This document shows positions 43,539-52,615 of a stretch of DNA of 64,000 nt, one piece after another. Below the pieces are notes generated by a model. That model did not search any database. It saw nothing but the letters and a program-made list of their open reading frames with translations, and had not been told where the DNA came from. How positions within the stretch are numbered: position 1 is the first letter of the stretch; every line of letters starts with the position of its first letter. Source of the DNA: Scytonema millei VB511283 (GTDB lineage: Bacteria; Cyanobacteriota; Cyanobacteriia; Cyanobacteriales; Chroococcidiopsidaceae); contig NZ_JTJC03000008.1 in NCBI RefSeq assembly GCF_000817735.3, positions 62,001 to 126,000 of the forward strand, given 5' to 3'. A program made the position numbers and the translations under genes.

Positions 43539-43745
43539 ATGAAAATTCTAATTGTTTACTACTCGATGTAAGGTTATACCTGGAAACTAGCGCCAGCCGT
43601 TGCTGAAGGGGCAAGTAAAATTCCTGGAGCTGAAATCATGCTGCGTCAGGTTCAGGAATTTGAAGCGATCGCATCATCGACCAAAACGAAGCCGCTCGTC
43701 AAGTGCGGCAGCAACAGCAGGACATTCGCATCGTCCTTGGACTTG
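43539..43745 (+). pseudogene. Broken wrbA-like flavodoxin gene
   Basis: The start is perfect: TTAGGAGGAATC before ATG 43539 and MKILIVYYSM, the first strand and phosphate loop of WrbA/NAD(P)H:quinone oxidoreductase. Codon 11 is TAA (43569-43571), where Tyr is expected (YSMYGHT in intact relatives). After it the frame continues with GYTWKLAPAVAEGASKIPGA and LRQVQEFEAIA. A frameshift near 43670 then leads to DQNEAARQVRQQQQDIRI, which fits the next WrbA segment. Beyond about 43745 I find no further match. The gene is dead, with its ribosome site still intact. Confidence 0.8.
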
Positions 43746-44653
43746 GAATGATATTGCTGCTTATTCCACACTTGCTTGAGGCACGTCCCTTTCAACGATG
43801 ATGCATTACCATTTGCTACAGACGAGCGTTCAATGATGCACTGCTGCGCGACACCTAAAACACGCGAGCTGCAACGGATTTACTCATACCATAATCGATC
43901 TGCATTCACGACTCGATACCGCAGTGCTTCTCGTGCTGATGCTGACAAGTGGCGAGCGTCTTTGAGTTTTGTAGCATACTCTCGACGTAGCTACACTTAC
44001 TACGTTAACTAATCTCTGCTCTGGTCAGTAAAAATTAAAAGACGTTCAAGTATCTTAAGTAATTAAGTAATAAAGTATTAGTGCTTATTATTTTCATACG
44101 CATTAGTATCTTAATACCAATTTTTTACTATATAATATCAATAATGCTACACGTCGTTGCATATAATTTAAAATTTTGTTACGCTATTTATCATTCGCTT
44201 GGATAATATCTTGTAGGGGGGTACTCTAAAAAATAGAAGATATGTACTACTAAAACAAAAAGAAAATTACTAGTTTTAATATGTCCATGAGTTAGAATTT
44301 CATCATAAGTATCGCTAAATACTCGATCGCCATACTACTTTCTGTTGTCTAACGCTGAAAAAAACAATAGAGTATGTTATGAAATGAAGGCATTAATTAA
44401 AGAAATCAAAAAACAAATAATAAGAACTTTTTATAGTATGATTGATATATGGGCTGTTTAAATTAGCTACTGGATCGCTTTAAGACAACTAAATGCTTTG
44501 TCTGGAAATGCTTATTGCAATCCAACTAAATTTGCGTTCGTTTTAAATCTGTCTACATGGCTAGGAATTTTGCCAACTAGTCAAATGGATTTTTGTAGAT
44601 TTTTCATAACTATTCAATTCAACTTAATTTTGATTCCTCATATTTATTGACAT
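43746..44653. other. Long AT-rich spacer before the NACHT gene
   Basis: About 900 bases without a convincing gene. A plus-strand open frame at 43776-44012 has Arg/Ser-rich sequence without a ribosome site, and I judge it non-coding or a decayed piece. From 44030 on the DNA is strongly AT-rich, unlike the flanking genes, and has several runs of A or T. Such composition is often seen next to acquired genes. Confidence 0.45.
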
Positions 44654-46990
44654 ATGGCACGACGCTCCCTACAAGCATCTACTATAGGTATTGAAAAAGC
44701 GAAAAGGGCTTTTAGACATACGCAATGGACGCAAGAAGATCTAGCATGTGAAGTTGGAATTGAAACACGCCAACCAATATGGAAGTTTTTCGCAGGCAAA
44801 CCGATTGAGCGGCAGACATTTCTAGAAATTTGCTTTCGTCTAGGTTTAGATTGGCAAGAGATTGCAGCTCTACCAACTGATAGCATATCGACAAAGGAAG
44901 AGAACGAGAACGACGAGAGAGCAAATCTCGATACCTTAGTACGAGCAGCGCGATCGCATTGTCACGATAAAATTCAAGCAGAGTATGGGGCTATACGGTT
45001 ATTAGATACAGCCCGACCAATAGAGTTAGAAGATATTTATATTAAACTTGATGTATTCGAGGACGTTACAAGTAATAGACGGTTAGACAAATCTCATTTA
45101 AATTGCCCTAGGATCGAAGATCCGAGCTGCCAGAGTTGTAATGAAGTTCGTCAAAAACACGTCTCAGCAGCACAAGTAATTGAAACTTATTCTAAGCTGA
45201 CGATTCTAGGTAAACCAGGGTCTGGCAAAACCACACTTTTGCAGTACATTGCTATTCAGTGCAATCGAGGTGGCTTGTTTTCAGATCGGCTACCAATCTT
45301 TATCCGACTAAGAAGCTTTGCTGAGGATGCCAGCAAAACTCAACACTTTAGTTTATTCAGCTATATTAGTCAAGAGTTATGTAAAATCGGATTTTCTGAG
45401 CCGCAAATTGAAACTTTACTTCATCACGGTCAAGCATTGTTTCTACTGGATGGCTTAGATGAAGTAGAAGAAGAGTATAGAGCAGAGGTTCAGCAACAGA
45501 TTAGTGTTTTGTCAAAAGATTATGACAAAAATCAGTTTATAGTTTCCTGTCGCACTTCCACACCGTGGTACTGGCTTGAGAAATTTACTGATGTTGAGAT
45601 AGCTGATTTAAACTTCTCTCAAGTCGAAGCATTCGCTCAGCAGTGGTTTGTAAACGTCAGCAATAACCCCAGAGAACAAGGGTTAGTACAAGCAGATCGG
45701 GTTCTAAAAGAACTAATGTTGCCTGAAAATCAGTCAATTTATAGCCTTGTTAGAACACCTCTTTTTCTGCACCTAGCTTGTTCTCTATTTCAAACCAATT
45801 TAAGCTTTGCTGCTCAACACGCTGAGTTATACAAACAAGCATTAGATATTTTGTTAGTTCGGTGGGATCGCGTCAGAGGAATTAAACCAGATAAAAGTCT
45901 CTATCAGTTATCTTTACCTCATAAGATAAAACTACTCAGCCAGATTGCCGCTATTACCTTTGAGCAAGACAACTACTATTTTACGCAGAGTAATCTCTTG
46001 CATTATATCAAAGACTATCTTCGCACTTTACCCAATACTCCATCTGATTCAGAAGAACTTTACTTCATTAGTGAAACAGTGATAAGGTCGCTCTTGGTAG
46101 AACATGGAGTCATAGTAGAACAAGCTCAAGGAATCTACTCATTCTCATATCCCACTTTTCAAGAATATTTCACGGCTAGAAATATTGTTGCTAATCTTGA
46201 GCCAGAAGCTTTAAATAGAAATCTGAGGCAGTTGACTATCCACATGAGCGATCCTCGCTGGCATGAAGTTTTTCTATTCGTTATGGAAATGATAGAAGAT
46301 GCCGATCCTCTAATTCAGTTAATGCAACAACGCAGCGATGAGCTGGTAGATGCTGATGAGAAATTGCAGCAGTTTCTGATCTGGCTTCAGCAGAAATCTC
46401 TTTCAGTCGAAGTACCTTACGAACCTGCCGCAGTTCGTGCTTTTTATCTATCGTTGGAGCTTCACGGCGAATCAGAACCAGCTTACGACTTGTCTCTCTC
46501 CATTGAGATCGATCCAAGACTTACGAGTAAGCTGACTTACGATCTATATTTGGATCTAGCTTTGAAACGCTTGCTATCCATAGGACTTACTATCTGCGAT
46601 CGCCCGTCTGAGGAACAAATTCTTGCTATAATCTCTGCCTTTCCTTACAAGATAGATCTCGATTGTCACTCCAAATTGCAAAATTTACTAGAAGAACTTA
46701 GAGAACAACTACCCAACCCTCAACAAAGCCAAGAAAAGCTCAAGGAATGGTGGAGTACTAATGGTCAAACTTGGGTTGAGGAAATGAGGTCTCAGATCCT
46801 CTGGGAGCGTAATATCGGTTACCAATGGCAGTTCAGCGAATATCAGAAGGCAATACTTCAGCAATACTATGTTGCTAAGTACTTAGTAGTAAAGTGCCTT
46901 AAAAAGAGTCGTGAAATCAGTTTTAGCGTACGAGCAAAAATTGAGGAAACATTTCTTTTGCCAGCATTACTGAAAGTTTTGCACTATTGA
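44654..46990 (+). CDS. NACHT-domain NTPase (bacterial NLR-like) with N-terminal HTH-like segment
   Basis: The 778-aa protein has three parts. Residues 1-75 form an HTH-like domain (FRHTQWTQEDLACEVGIETR, then ICFRLGLDWQEI). A NACHT STAND NTPase follows, with Walker A LGKPGSGKTTLLQ (near residue 186), Walker B LFLLDGLDEVEEE (near residue 262) with the extra acidic residue typical of NACHT, the sensor segment SCRTSTPWYWLEKF, and a winged-helix part ending SFSYPTFQEYFTARNIV. The C-terminal half is helical. Such solo NACHT proteins include known anti-phage (bNACHT) proteins; others are signalling ATPases. No effector enzyme domain is visible. The start lacks a clear ribosome site. Confidence 0.85.
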   Translation: MARRSLQASTIGIEKAKRAFRHTQWTQEDLACEVGIETRQPIWKFFAGKPIERQTFLEICFRLGLDWQEIAALPTDSISTKEENENDERANLDTLVRAARSHCHDKIQAEYGAIRLLDTARPIELEDIYIKLDVFEDVTSNRRLDKSHLNCPRIEDPSCQSCNEVRQKHVSAAQVIETYSKLTILGKPGSGKTTLLQYIAIQCNRGGLFSDRLPIFIRLRSFAEDASKTQHFSLFSYISQELCKIGFSEPQIETLLHHGQALFLLDGLDEVEEEYRAEVQQQISVLSKDYDKNQFIVSCRTSTPWYWLEKFTDVEIADLNFSQVEAFAQQWFVNVSNNPREQGLVQADRVLKELMLPENQSIYSLVRTPLFLHLACSLFQTNLSFAAQHAELYKQALDILLVRWDRVRGIKPDKSLYQLSLPHKIKLLSQIAAITFEQDNYYFTQSNLLHYIKDYLRTLPNTPSDSEELYFISETVIRSLLVEHGVIVEQAQGIYSFSYPTFQEYFTARNIVANLEPEALNRNLRQLTIHMSDPRWHEVFLFVMEMIEDADPLIQLMQQRSDELVDADEKLQQFLIWLQQKSLSVEVPYEPAAVRAFYLSLELHGESEPAYDLSLSIEIDPRLTSKLTYDLYLDLALKRLLSIGLTICDRPSEEQILAIISAFPYKIDLDCHSKLQNLLEELREQLPNPQQSQEKLKEWWSTNGQTWVEEMRSQILWERNIGYQWQFSEYQKAILQQYYVAKYLVVKCLKKSREISFSVRAKIEETFLLPALLKVLHY

Positions 46991-47114
46991 AAGATTAATA
47001 AACAATCCCGCATTTATCAAACTGACCTTCCTAAGAATTCTGAATTTATTTTTGTAGTTGATAATATTTCGTCAAAACAATGCTTGATAGCGAAGTTTTG
47101 ACTCACTTAGTTCT

Positions 47115-48218
47115 CTAAGAGTCTAATACTGAATCATAGATTGGCAACAAGAAACTGAAATAACTTTTGACATCCAAAGGTGTGACGCTTTCCCTCGCCG
47201 CACTACCCAAAGAATGTCTCAAATTTTGATTCTGAATTAGCGATTCAATGGCAGTGGAGAGTTGTTGAATATCTCCAGGCTGGACTAATAAACCATTTTT
47301 TCCCGAGACAATCAAATCGGGAATTCCCCCTACTTGCGTTGCGATGACAGGTAATCCCCACCCCATTGCTTTTAGCAAAGCTAAGGGTAATCCTTCATTG
47401 TAAGTAGGTAAGATAAAGACATGTGCTTTAGTTAATAAAGCATCTCGTTGCTGTGGATTGAGCCAATCGTATATAGTAATGCGATCGCAAATAGTACTAG
47501 TTCTTGAACTATAACTCGTGACTAAATCGCGGGCTTTGTCAACCTCTCCATCTCCTGCCAAGGTTAAATTTGCTTGGTTTCTGATCGGCTCAGGTAACAT
47601 GGCAAAAGCGCGAATCAGATCGAAAGTGCCTTTACGCTGTCCGATGCGTCCTAAAAAAACAAGATTAATCTGGTTCGATCGCTCTCGGTGAGGAACTTGA
47701 GTTGGTAATTCAATCGGATTAGCCAGTACCAAGACTTGTTCTGGTTTTAAACCAAATTTATCCACGTAGAAATTACGCCAACTCTCGGAAACAGCAATGA
47801 AGCGATCGCACTGACTAAATGCCCGCAACAATCCTTGTCTGACATTTAACGATAACCCCTGATAAAATTTATAAAACTCAGGACTATTAGAATGTAGAAT
47901 TACGGGTTTGCAAAACAAGAATTTAGCAATTAGAATCACAATTGATTTGCGATAAGCACTGCCTCTCTCGGCTACATGCGCGTGAACGATATCCACTTTT
48001 TTCGTTAATAGCACCAAGATAACCCGAACCAGGGCGATCGCAAACCCAAAAGCTTTTTGCATTGCCGAACCATCAACTGCCGTGCCAATATGTTGAATTT
48101 GCACGTTAGCAGGAGCATGTTTCAACATATGCTTTTCTAAAGTTACAATTCCTCCCTGCTTAGATAAGCTGTCTCCCACCATAAGAATATCGATTTTGTT
48201 TTTTTTGCTATTTTTCAT
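47115..48218 (-). CDS. Glycosyltransferase family 4
   Basis: The 367-aa protein has the GT-B layout of family 4. The N-terminal half has DILMVGDSLSKQGGIVTLEK, a Gly-rich loop for the acceptor or lipid. The C-terminal half has NLVFLGRIGQRKGTFDLIRA, LTLAGDGEVDK, and the donor-site motif PTYNEGLPLALLKAMGWGLP (GxxE-like EGLPLALLKAM). The enzyme transfers a sugar to the growing exopolysaccharide repeat unit. It is the downstream-most gene of the minus-strand polysaccharide locus that begins at 63353. Sugar specificity is unknown. Confidence 0.9.
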   Translation of the reverse strand: MKNSKKNKIDILMVGDSLSKQGGIVTLEKHMLKHAPANVQIQHIGTAVDGSAMQKAFGFAIALVRVILVLLTKKVDIVHAHVAERGSAYRKSIVILIAKFLFCKPVILHSNSPEFYKFYQGLSLNVRQGLLRAFSQCDRFIAVSESWRNFYVDKFGLKPEQVLVLANPIELPTQVPHRERSNQINLVFLGRIGQRKGTFDLIRAFAMLPEPIRNQANLTLAGDGEVDKARDLVTSYSSRTSTICDRITIYDWLNPQQRDALLTKAHVFILPTYNEGLPLALLKAMGWGLPVIATQVGGIPDLIVSGKNGLLVQPGDIQQLSTAIESLIQNQNLRHSLGSAARESVTPLDVKSYFSFLLPIYDSVLDS

Positions 48219-48442
48219 TTACTAATTTCCATAATTTTGAACTTATATACAAGCAATTTTGAACAAAAACTATGCGTAAATCTAAATCACGTAATATTGG
48301 AAAAAAATCATATTAGTAAATACTTAAATTCTGACTTTTAAACCTTGACTTTTCTACTCGATAATTTATAAAATCTGGCGCTACTCTACCAAAACTTTTG
48401 CAGTAGAATCATTCACCTCCATAGTGGTTTATTATTCAGCAT

Positions 48443-48862
48443 TTAGTTTTCGGTACGAGCATAGTCATCTTGAAAGCGGATGATATCATCTTCTCCTAAG
48501 TACTCACCATTTTGTACTTCAATTAAAACTAAGGAAATGATGCCTGGATTTTCTAAACGGTGAGCTGCACACTGAGGTACATAGGTAGACTGGTTGTTCT
48601 TCAGCAACACTTCTCGATCGCCACAAGTTACCTTAGCTGTACCAGAGACAACAATCCAGTGTTCGCTGCGGTGGTGATGCATTTGCAGGCTGAGACGGTG
48701 TCCAGGCTTAACTTCTATGCGCTTGATTTTGTATCCACGTCCTTCTTCTAAAATCGTGAAAGAACCCCAAGGGCGTGACTCAGTTACTATAATGTTTGTG
48801 GGATTGGGTACTGGAAGTACGGACAGCGCGTTCATTGGTTTTGTTTCTTGATGTTGAGTCAT
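48443..48862 (-). CDS. Cupin of the mannose-6-phosphate isomerase type II family
   Basis: The 139-aa protein is a single cupin like the C-terminal domain of ManC/type II PMI: RPWGSFTILEEGRGYKIKRI, then EVKPGHRLSLQMHHHRSEHW with metal His residues, then GTAKVTCGDREVLL and STYVPQCAAHRLENPG. As a stand-alone isomerase or GDP-mannose accessory protein it would feed mannose or fucose units into the polysaccharide. The nucleotidyltransferase partner is not in this window. It is transcribed with the rest of the minus-strand locus, with a gap of about 220 bases to the glycosyltransferase gene. Confidence 0.87.
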   Translation of the reverse strand: MTQHQETKPMNALSVLPVPNPTNIIVTESRPWGSFTILEEGRGYKIKRIEVKPGHRLSLQMHHHRSEHWIVVSGTAKVTCGDREVLLKNNQSTYVPQCAAHRLENPGIISLVLIEVQNGEYLGEDDIIRFQDDYARTEN

Positions 48863-48895
48863 ATAACCTCGTTTATAGATATGACAAAAGTTTGC

Positions 48896-49033
48896 TTATT
48901 TGTCGCTAGCTTCTTCAATTGTTTCAATTACCGCTAAGCAAATATTGGAAGCTAGCAGTACGAGTATCGCGCTTGCCACATAAGCCATTGTCAGAAGCTG
49001 AAGTACTGTTTCGAAGGAAATGTTAGGGTTCAT
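48896..49033 (-). CDS. 45-aa single-pass membrane protein
   Basis: A short frame encodes MNPNISFETVLQLLTMAYVA then a hydrophobic stretch (SAILVLLASNICLAVI) and an acidic tail (EEASDK). AAGGAGAC stands 7 bases before the ATG, the best ribosome site in this part of the locus. It lies between the cupin and Wzc-type genes on the same strand, so it is probably a real small membrane protein of the polysaccharide operon. Role unknown; it could modulate the export machinery. Confidence 0.6.
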   Translation of the reverse strand: MNPNISFETVLQLLTMAYVASAILVLLASNICLAVIETIEEASDK

Positions 49034-49175
49034 GATTTTGTCTCCTTGAGTCAAGGCTAGCGATCGTATTTCTTTTTGCTGTTACTACTAGGAGCAGAGA
49101 ATAGTTATCACCCATTTATTCTCTGAAGGCTCTCTAAGTTCTAACTCTGTATTAATAATATTTGGATAAATGTGT

Positions 49176-51359
49176 TCACCATACAATAACCTCATTAACA
49201 CTACCTTCGTTAGCATGAGAGAAATAACTGCTATATTCATTTTGATCGACGATCCCATTAACTACCAAACCTAAGACGTTGTGACCTGAACGCTCCAACA
49301 TCTCTTGAGCAGCATTGGCACTGTTAGCATCAATGACTCCAGGTCGAGCTACTAACAAAATTCCATCAGTCATTTGGCTTAAAGTCAGAGCATCAGCAGC
49401 AAGAAGAAGGGGAGGAGCATCGATAATCACAAAGTCATACTGAGATGCAAAACCTTCAACTAGTGCTGCCATCTGTATGGAATCAAGCAAGGCTAGTGGA
49501 TTGGGAGGAGTAACTCCAGCAGTTAAGACATCAAGATTATTCATGACCTTAGACGTGGCAATGCTAACTTGAGCCTGTCCTACAAGTACCTCGCTCAAAC
49601 CTGTTGCATTAGTGAGTTGCCAGAGATGATGCTGAGAAGAATCTCGCATGTCTGCATCAACGAGTAAGACTTTACGTCCTAGTTGAGCGATCGCCGCTGC
49701 TAAATTAGCAGAAACTGTAGACTTGCCTTCTTGAGGAACAGCACTAGTTACCACAATAGTTTTCAATGCCCGATCTGGACTGAGAAATTTTAGATTAGCT
49801 TGAATCATGCGATAGATTTCGCTAGTCAAGGAGTAGGGTTTATCTCTAACAGAAATTTCTGGATTTGTTGATTCCACATCCCAATTATTGGAGCGGACTT
49901 TATTAGTAGCTAGGGGAATAACTCCTAGCAACGTATATCTAAACCTTTGTCTAATTTCCTCAAGTGTTTTTAGAGAGCGATCTCTTAGTTCAAGAAAGAG
50001 AACAGTACTTGTGGACAACAAAGCACCAAACATTATCCCCAGCGCTAAAATGATGAGTTTTTGCTCTAATACTGGTTTTTCGGGAACTAAAGCTTGAGCA
50101 ATAATCCGCGCATGAGCTGTAGTTTTATTTTCAGCCACCTGTAATTCTTGTATTTTTTTCAGTAAAGTTTGATAAGTAGACTGAGCGACCACAAGTCTCC
50201 GTTCTAACTCCTGCTGATTTTGGACTAATTGAGGTATAGTGTTTTTTCGTTGTTCGTAAGTAGAACGAGAATTAGACAGAGAAGCTAGTTTTTGAGCCAA
50301 ACTACGACGCTGTACATCTGATTGCAACAAATTTTCGATCAAGTCTTGCCTGAGTTCTCCAATTTGCAATAGTCCCGCTGCAACTTTTGTTTGACTACCA
50401 ACAGTTTGTTTTATTTGTTTTTGTAGGAGAGCCTCTAAGTTAGATTTCTTCGCTGTTAAATCGATAATTACAGGGTTGTTATCCGAATAACGGCTGCGCT
50501 GACTCGCTAATTGTCGTTCTGTATCTTGAAGTTGGATAAGGACTCCCTGTACCGCAGGCGATTGACTGAGGGCGCTCACTGCACTTGCTTGTTGAGGATT
50601 TAGACCTACTTTTTGACGAAGCTCTTTAGTTTGGGTATTTGCTTGGTCCAGTTCAGCCTTAAGATTATCAATTTGGTTATCTAAACTACCAATATTTGCA
50701 ACAGCTGTTTTAGCCTCTTCTGATAGATCGACAATGTTGTTTTTTTGTTTAAAGATGCGTAGTTTTACTTCTGCTTGGTGAACGGCGGCTTGAGATTTAG
50801 GAAGCTGTTTTCCCATAAATAGACGAGTTGCTTCTGCCTCGGAGCGACTTGTAAGGATATCATTTTCTAAGTACAACTCCATGATTTTATTAACTACTGC
50901 TGCTGCTTTCTCAGGGTTGTGGTGTTTATAGGTAATTCGTAATACATCTGTGCCACCAACGATTTTTAGCTTTACAGCCTTTTTGAACGCCTCAACTTCT
51001 TGCGGTTCACCTCGCTCGTTTTTGAGTTGCAATTCGTCTATCGTCTGCTGTAACAAAGTAGGAGATGATATAACTTCGATTTGACTACTGATAGGATTCT
51101 GAGTTGAGACTAGCGCTCTCAAATCTCCTGTTTCTTGTCCTTCAGAAATACTAGGTAGGAGATTAGAACCTACGACGTTAAACGAGGGAATTTTAAATAA
51201 TAGTTTTCCTTCTCCTTCATAAGATGGTTTCATGAAAGCAGCGGCTACAATACTGAGGGTAACTGTAGTTGCAAAAATACTGACAGTGGGTAACCATCTT
51301 CGTTTTAAGCTCAACCAATATTGGCTCAAGTCTAAATCAATAGATTCTCTAGATTCCAT
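49176..51359 (-). CDS. Wzc-type polysaccharide co-polymerase/tyrosine autokinase
   Basis: The 727-aa protein joins a Wzz-like chain-length domain and a BY-kinase. Helix 1 is near residue 25. A long periplasmic coiled coil (residues about 190-420) follows, then helix 2 (LIILALGIMFGALLSTSTVL). The cytoplasmic kinase has Walker A VTSAVPQEGKSTVSANLAAA (near residue 538), Walker A' LLVDADMRDSSQH, and Walker B-like FVIIDAPPLLLAADAL. The C-terminus has few tyrosines (EYSSYFS), fewer than in typical Wzc. It controls assembly and length of exported polysaccharide, with the polymerase and flippase encoded upstream. Confidence 0.94.
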   Translation of the reverse strand: MESRESIDLDLSQYWLSLKRRWLPTVSIFATTVTLSIVAAAFMKPSYEGEGKLLFKIPSFNVVGSNLLPSISEGQETGDLRALVSTQNPISSQIEVISSPTLLQQTIDELQLKNERGEPQEVEAFKKAVKLKIVGGTDVLRITYKHHNPEKAAAVVNKIMELYLENDILTSRSEAEATRLFMGKQLPKSQAAVHQAEVKLRIFKQKNNIVDLSEEAKTAVANIGSLDNQIDNLKAELDQANTQTKELRQKVGLNPQQASAVSALSQSPAVQGVLIQLQDTERQLASQRSRYSDNNPVIIDLTAKKSNLEALLQKQIKQTVGSQTKVAAGLLQIGELRQDLIENLLQSDVQRRSLAQKLASLSNSRSTYEQRKNTIPQLVQNQQELERRLVVAQSTYQTLLKKIQELQVAENKTTAHARIIAQALVPEKPVLEQKLIILALGIMFGALLSTSTVLFLELRDRSLKTLEEIRQRFRYTLLGVIPLATNKVRSNNWDVESTNPEISVRDKPYSLTSEIYRMIQANLKFLSPDRALKTIVVTSAVPQEGKSTVSANLAAAIAQLGRKVLLVDADMRDSSQHHLWQLTNATGLSEVLVGQAQVSIATSKVMNNLDVLTAGVTPPNPLALLDSIQMAALVEGFASQYDFVIIDAPPLLLAADALTLSQMTDGILLVARPGVIDANSANAAQEMLERSGHNVLGLVVNGIVDQNEYSSYFSHANEGSVNEVIVW

Positions 51360-51411
51360 AATTTATCAATCCAAAATTCAATTTTTATTGATTTCTAAAT
51401 TCGTAAGTGTT

Positions 51412-52566
51412 TTAACGATAGGGAGCATTGTCAAAAGCACGGGCGATCGCATTCCATGCCAATTTACGTTTAAAATTGGCATCTAGCGGTAAAGGTCGTA
51501 CCTTTGCACCATCTCGCCGTGGTTGATATTCCGAGAGCCAGGTATAGCGATCGCTCAATCCCCACGTTAAAACTGCAATGACTGCTGGCTCATCTAGTAC
51601 TACCGACAGATAATCTTCATAAGTGGCGGCGACAATGCGATCGCGAACTTTGAGATCTACAGGCAAGTTTTTATCTTTGACATCTATTTCTGTAATTAAG
51701 ATTTTGAGATCTAGATTAGCTATTTCACTGAGAAATTTTTGAAACTTCTGAGAATTAAAGCGAGTTTCGTTGCCTGACAAGTGAGATTGAATACCCAGAG
51801 CATGAATTGGTGTACCTTTAGACTTTAAATTCTTTAATAAATTCAGTACAGCCTTTCTTTTAGCCTCATGTTCAGGAGTGTCATATTCCAGTCCATAATC
51901 ATTATAAACTAGCATTGCTTTAGGATCGGCTTCTGCCGCTGCACGAAAAGCTATTTCGATGTAATCTCGTCCTATAAATTGCAGCCAAGGTGTTTTCCTC
52001 AACCCATCAGATCGTCTGTCCTGTAAATTAATTGCTTCATTTACCACATCCCATGAATGGATATTTCCAGCATAATGTTTAACAACTGTAGTAATGTGTT
52101 CTAGTAATAACTGTTTAGCATTCTTGCTATTGATAGTTTTGAGAAACCATTTGGGCATAGCTTCATGCCAAACTAAAGTATGCCCGCGAAATAGTAACCC
52201 GTGAGTGCGGGCAAAATCAGCCAGCCAATCAGCAGGCATAAAGTCAAAAGAAGTAGATGTGGGGCGCAGAAAATTCCACTTTAATTCCCACTCTGAAACA
52301 ATGATGGCGCACTCTTTAGCAACGCTTGCTACCAATTGCGGATTTGCAGATAAGGAATCTTTGTTAACTGCTGCTCCATACAATAATCCCTTAATCAGCG
52401 CTCGCTTACCTAAAGACATATTTCCACTTGCTACAAAGTTTTTATTTAGAGGATAGATTTGCCTTGGTTCGAGTGCATTCTTACTAGTTAAAACACTAAT
52501 ACTAACAAACATGCTTGACCAAAAAAATAATGTTTGCCTTCTTGTGAAAAGATTTTTTTTCGCCAT
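51412..52566 (-). CDS. Glycoside hydrolase family 10 (endo-xylanase-like), exported
   Basis: The 384-aa protein has an N-terminal signal region with a twin-arginine-like RRQTLFFWSS, then one GH10 barrel. The catalytic acid/base lies in WDVVNEAINL (Glu near residue 174), and the nucleophile in LKILITEIDVKD (Glu near residue 292). Supporting motifs are FRGHTLVWHEAMPKWF and LGIQSHLSG. GH10 enzymes cut beta-1,4-xylan. In a polysaccharide locus it may trim or release the polymer made by the same genes rather than degrade plant xylan; this is inference. It lies between the Wzc-type gene and a WecG-type transferase, all co-directional. Confidence 0.92.
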   Translation of the reverse strand: MAKKNLFTRRQTLFFWSSMFVSISVLTSKNALEPRQIYPLNKNFVASGNMSLGKRALIKGLLYGAAVNKDSLSANPQLVASVAKECAIIVSEWELKWNFLRPTSTSFDFMPADWLADFARTHGLLFRGHTLVWHEAMPKWFLKTINSKNAKQLLLEHITTVVKHYAGNIHSWDVVNEAINLQDRRSDGLRKTPWLQFIGRDYIEIAFRAAAEADPKAMLVYNDYGLEYDTPEHEAKRKAVLNLLKNLKSKGTPIHALGIQSHLSGNETRFNSQKFQKFLSEIANLDLKILITEIDVKDKNLPVDLKVRDRIVAATYEDYLSVVLDEPAVIAVLTWGLSDRYTWLSEYQPRRDGAKVRPLPLDANFKRKLAWNAIARAFDNAPYR

Positions 52567-52615
52567 AATTTTTGCTTGTTAGCAATCTACCTAAGCCGAT
52601 AGTGAGATTCTAAGA

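Noticed and set aside
43776-44012. 78-codon plus-strand frame
   Set aside because: No ribosome site, no similarity recognised, and it follows directly on a decayed gene; composition is unlike real genes here.
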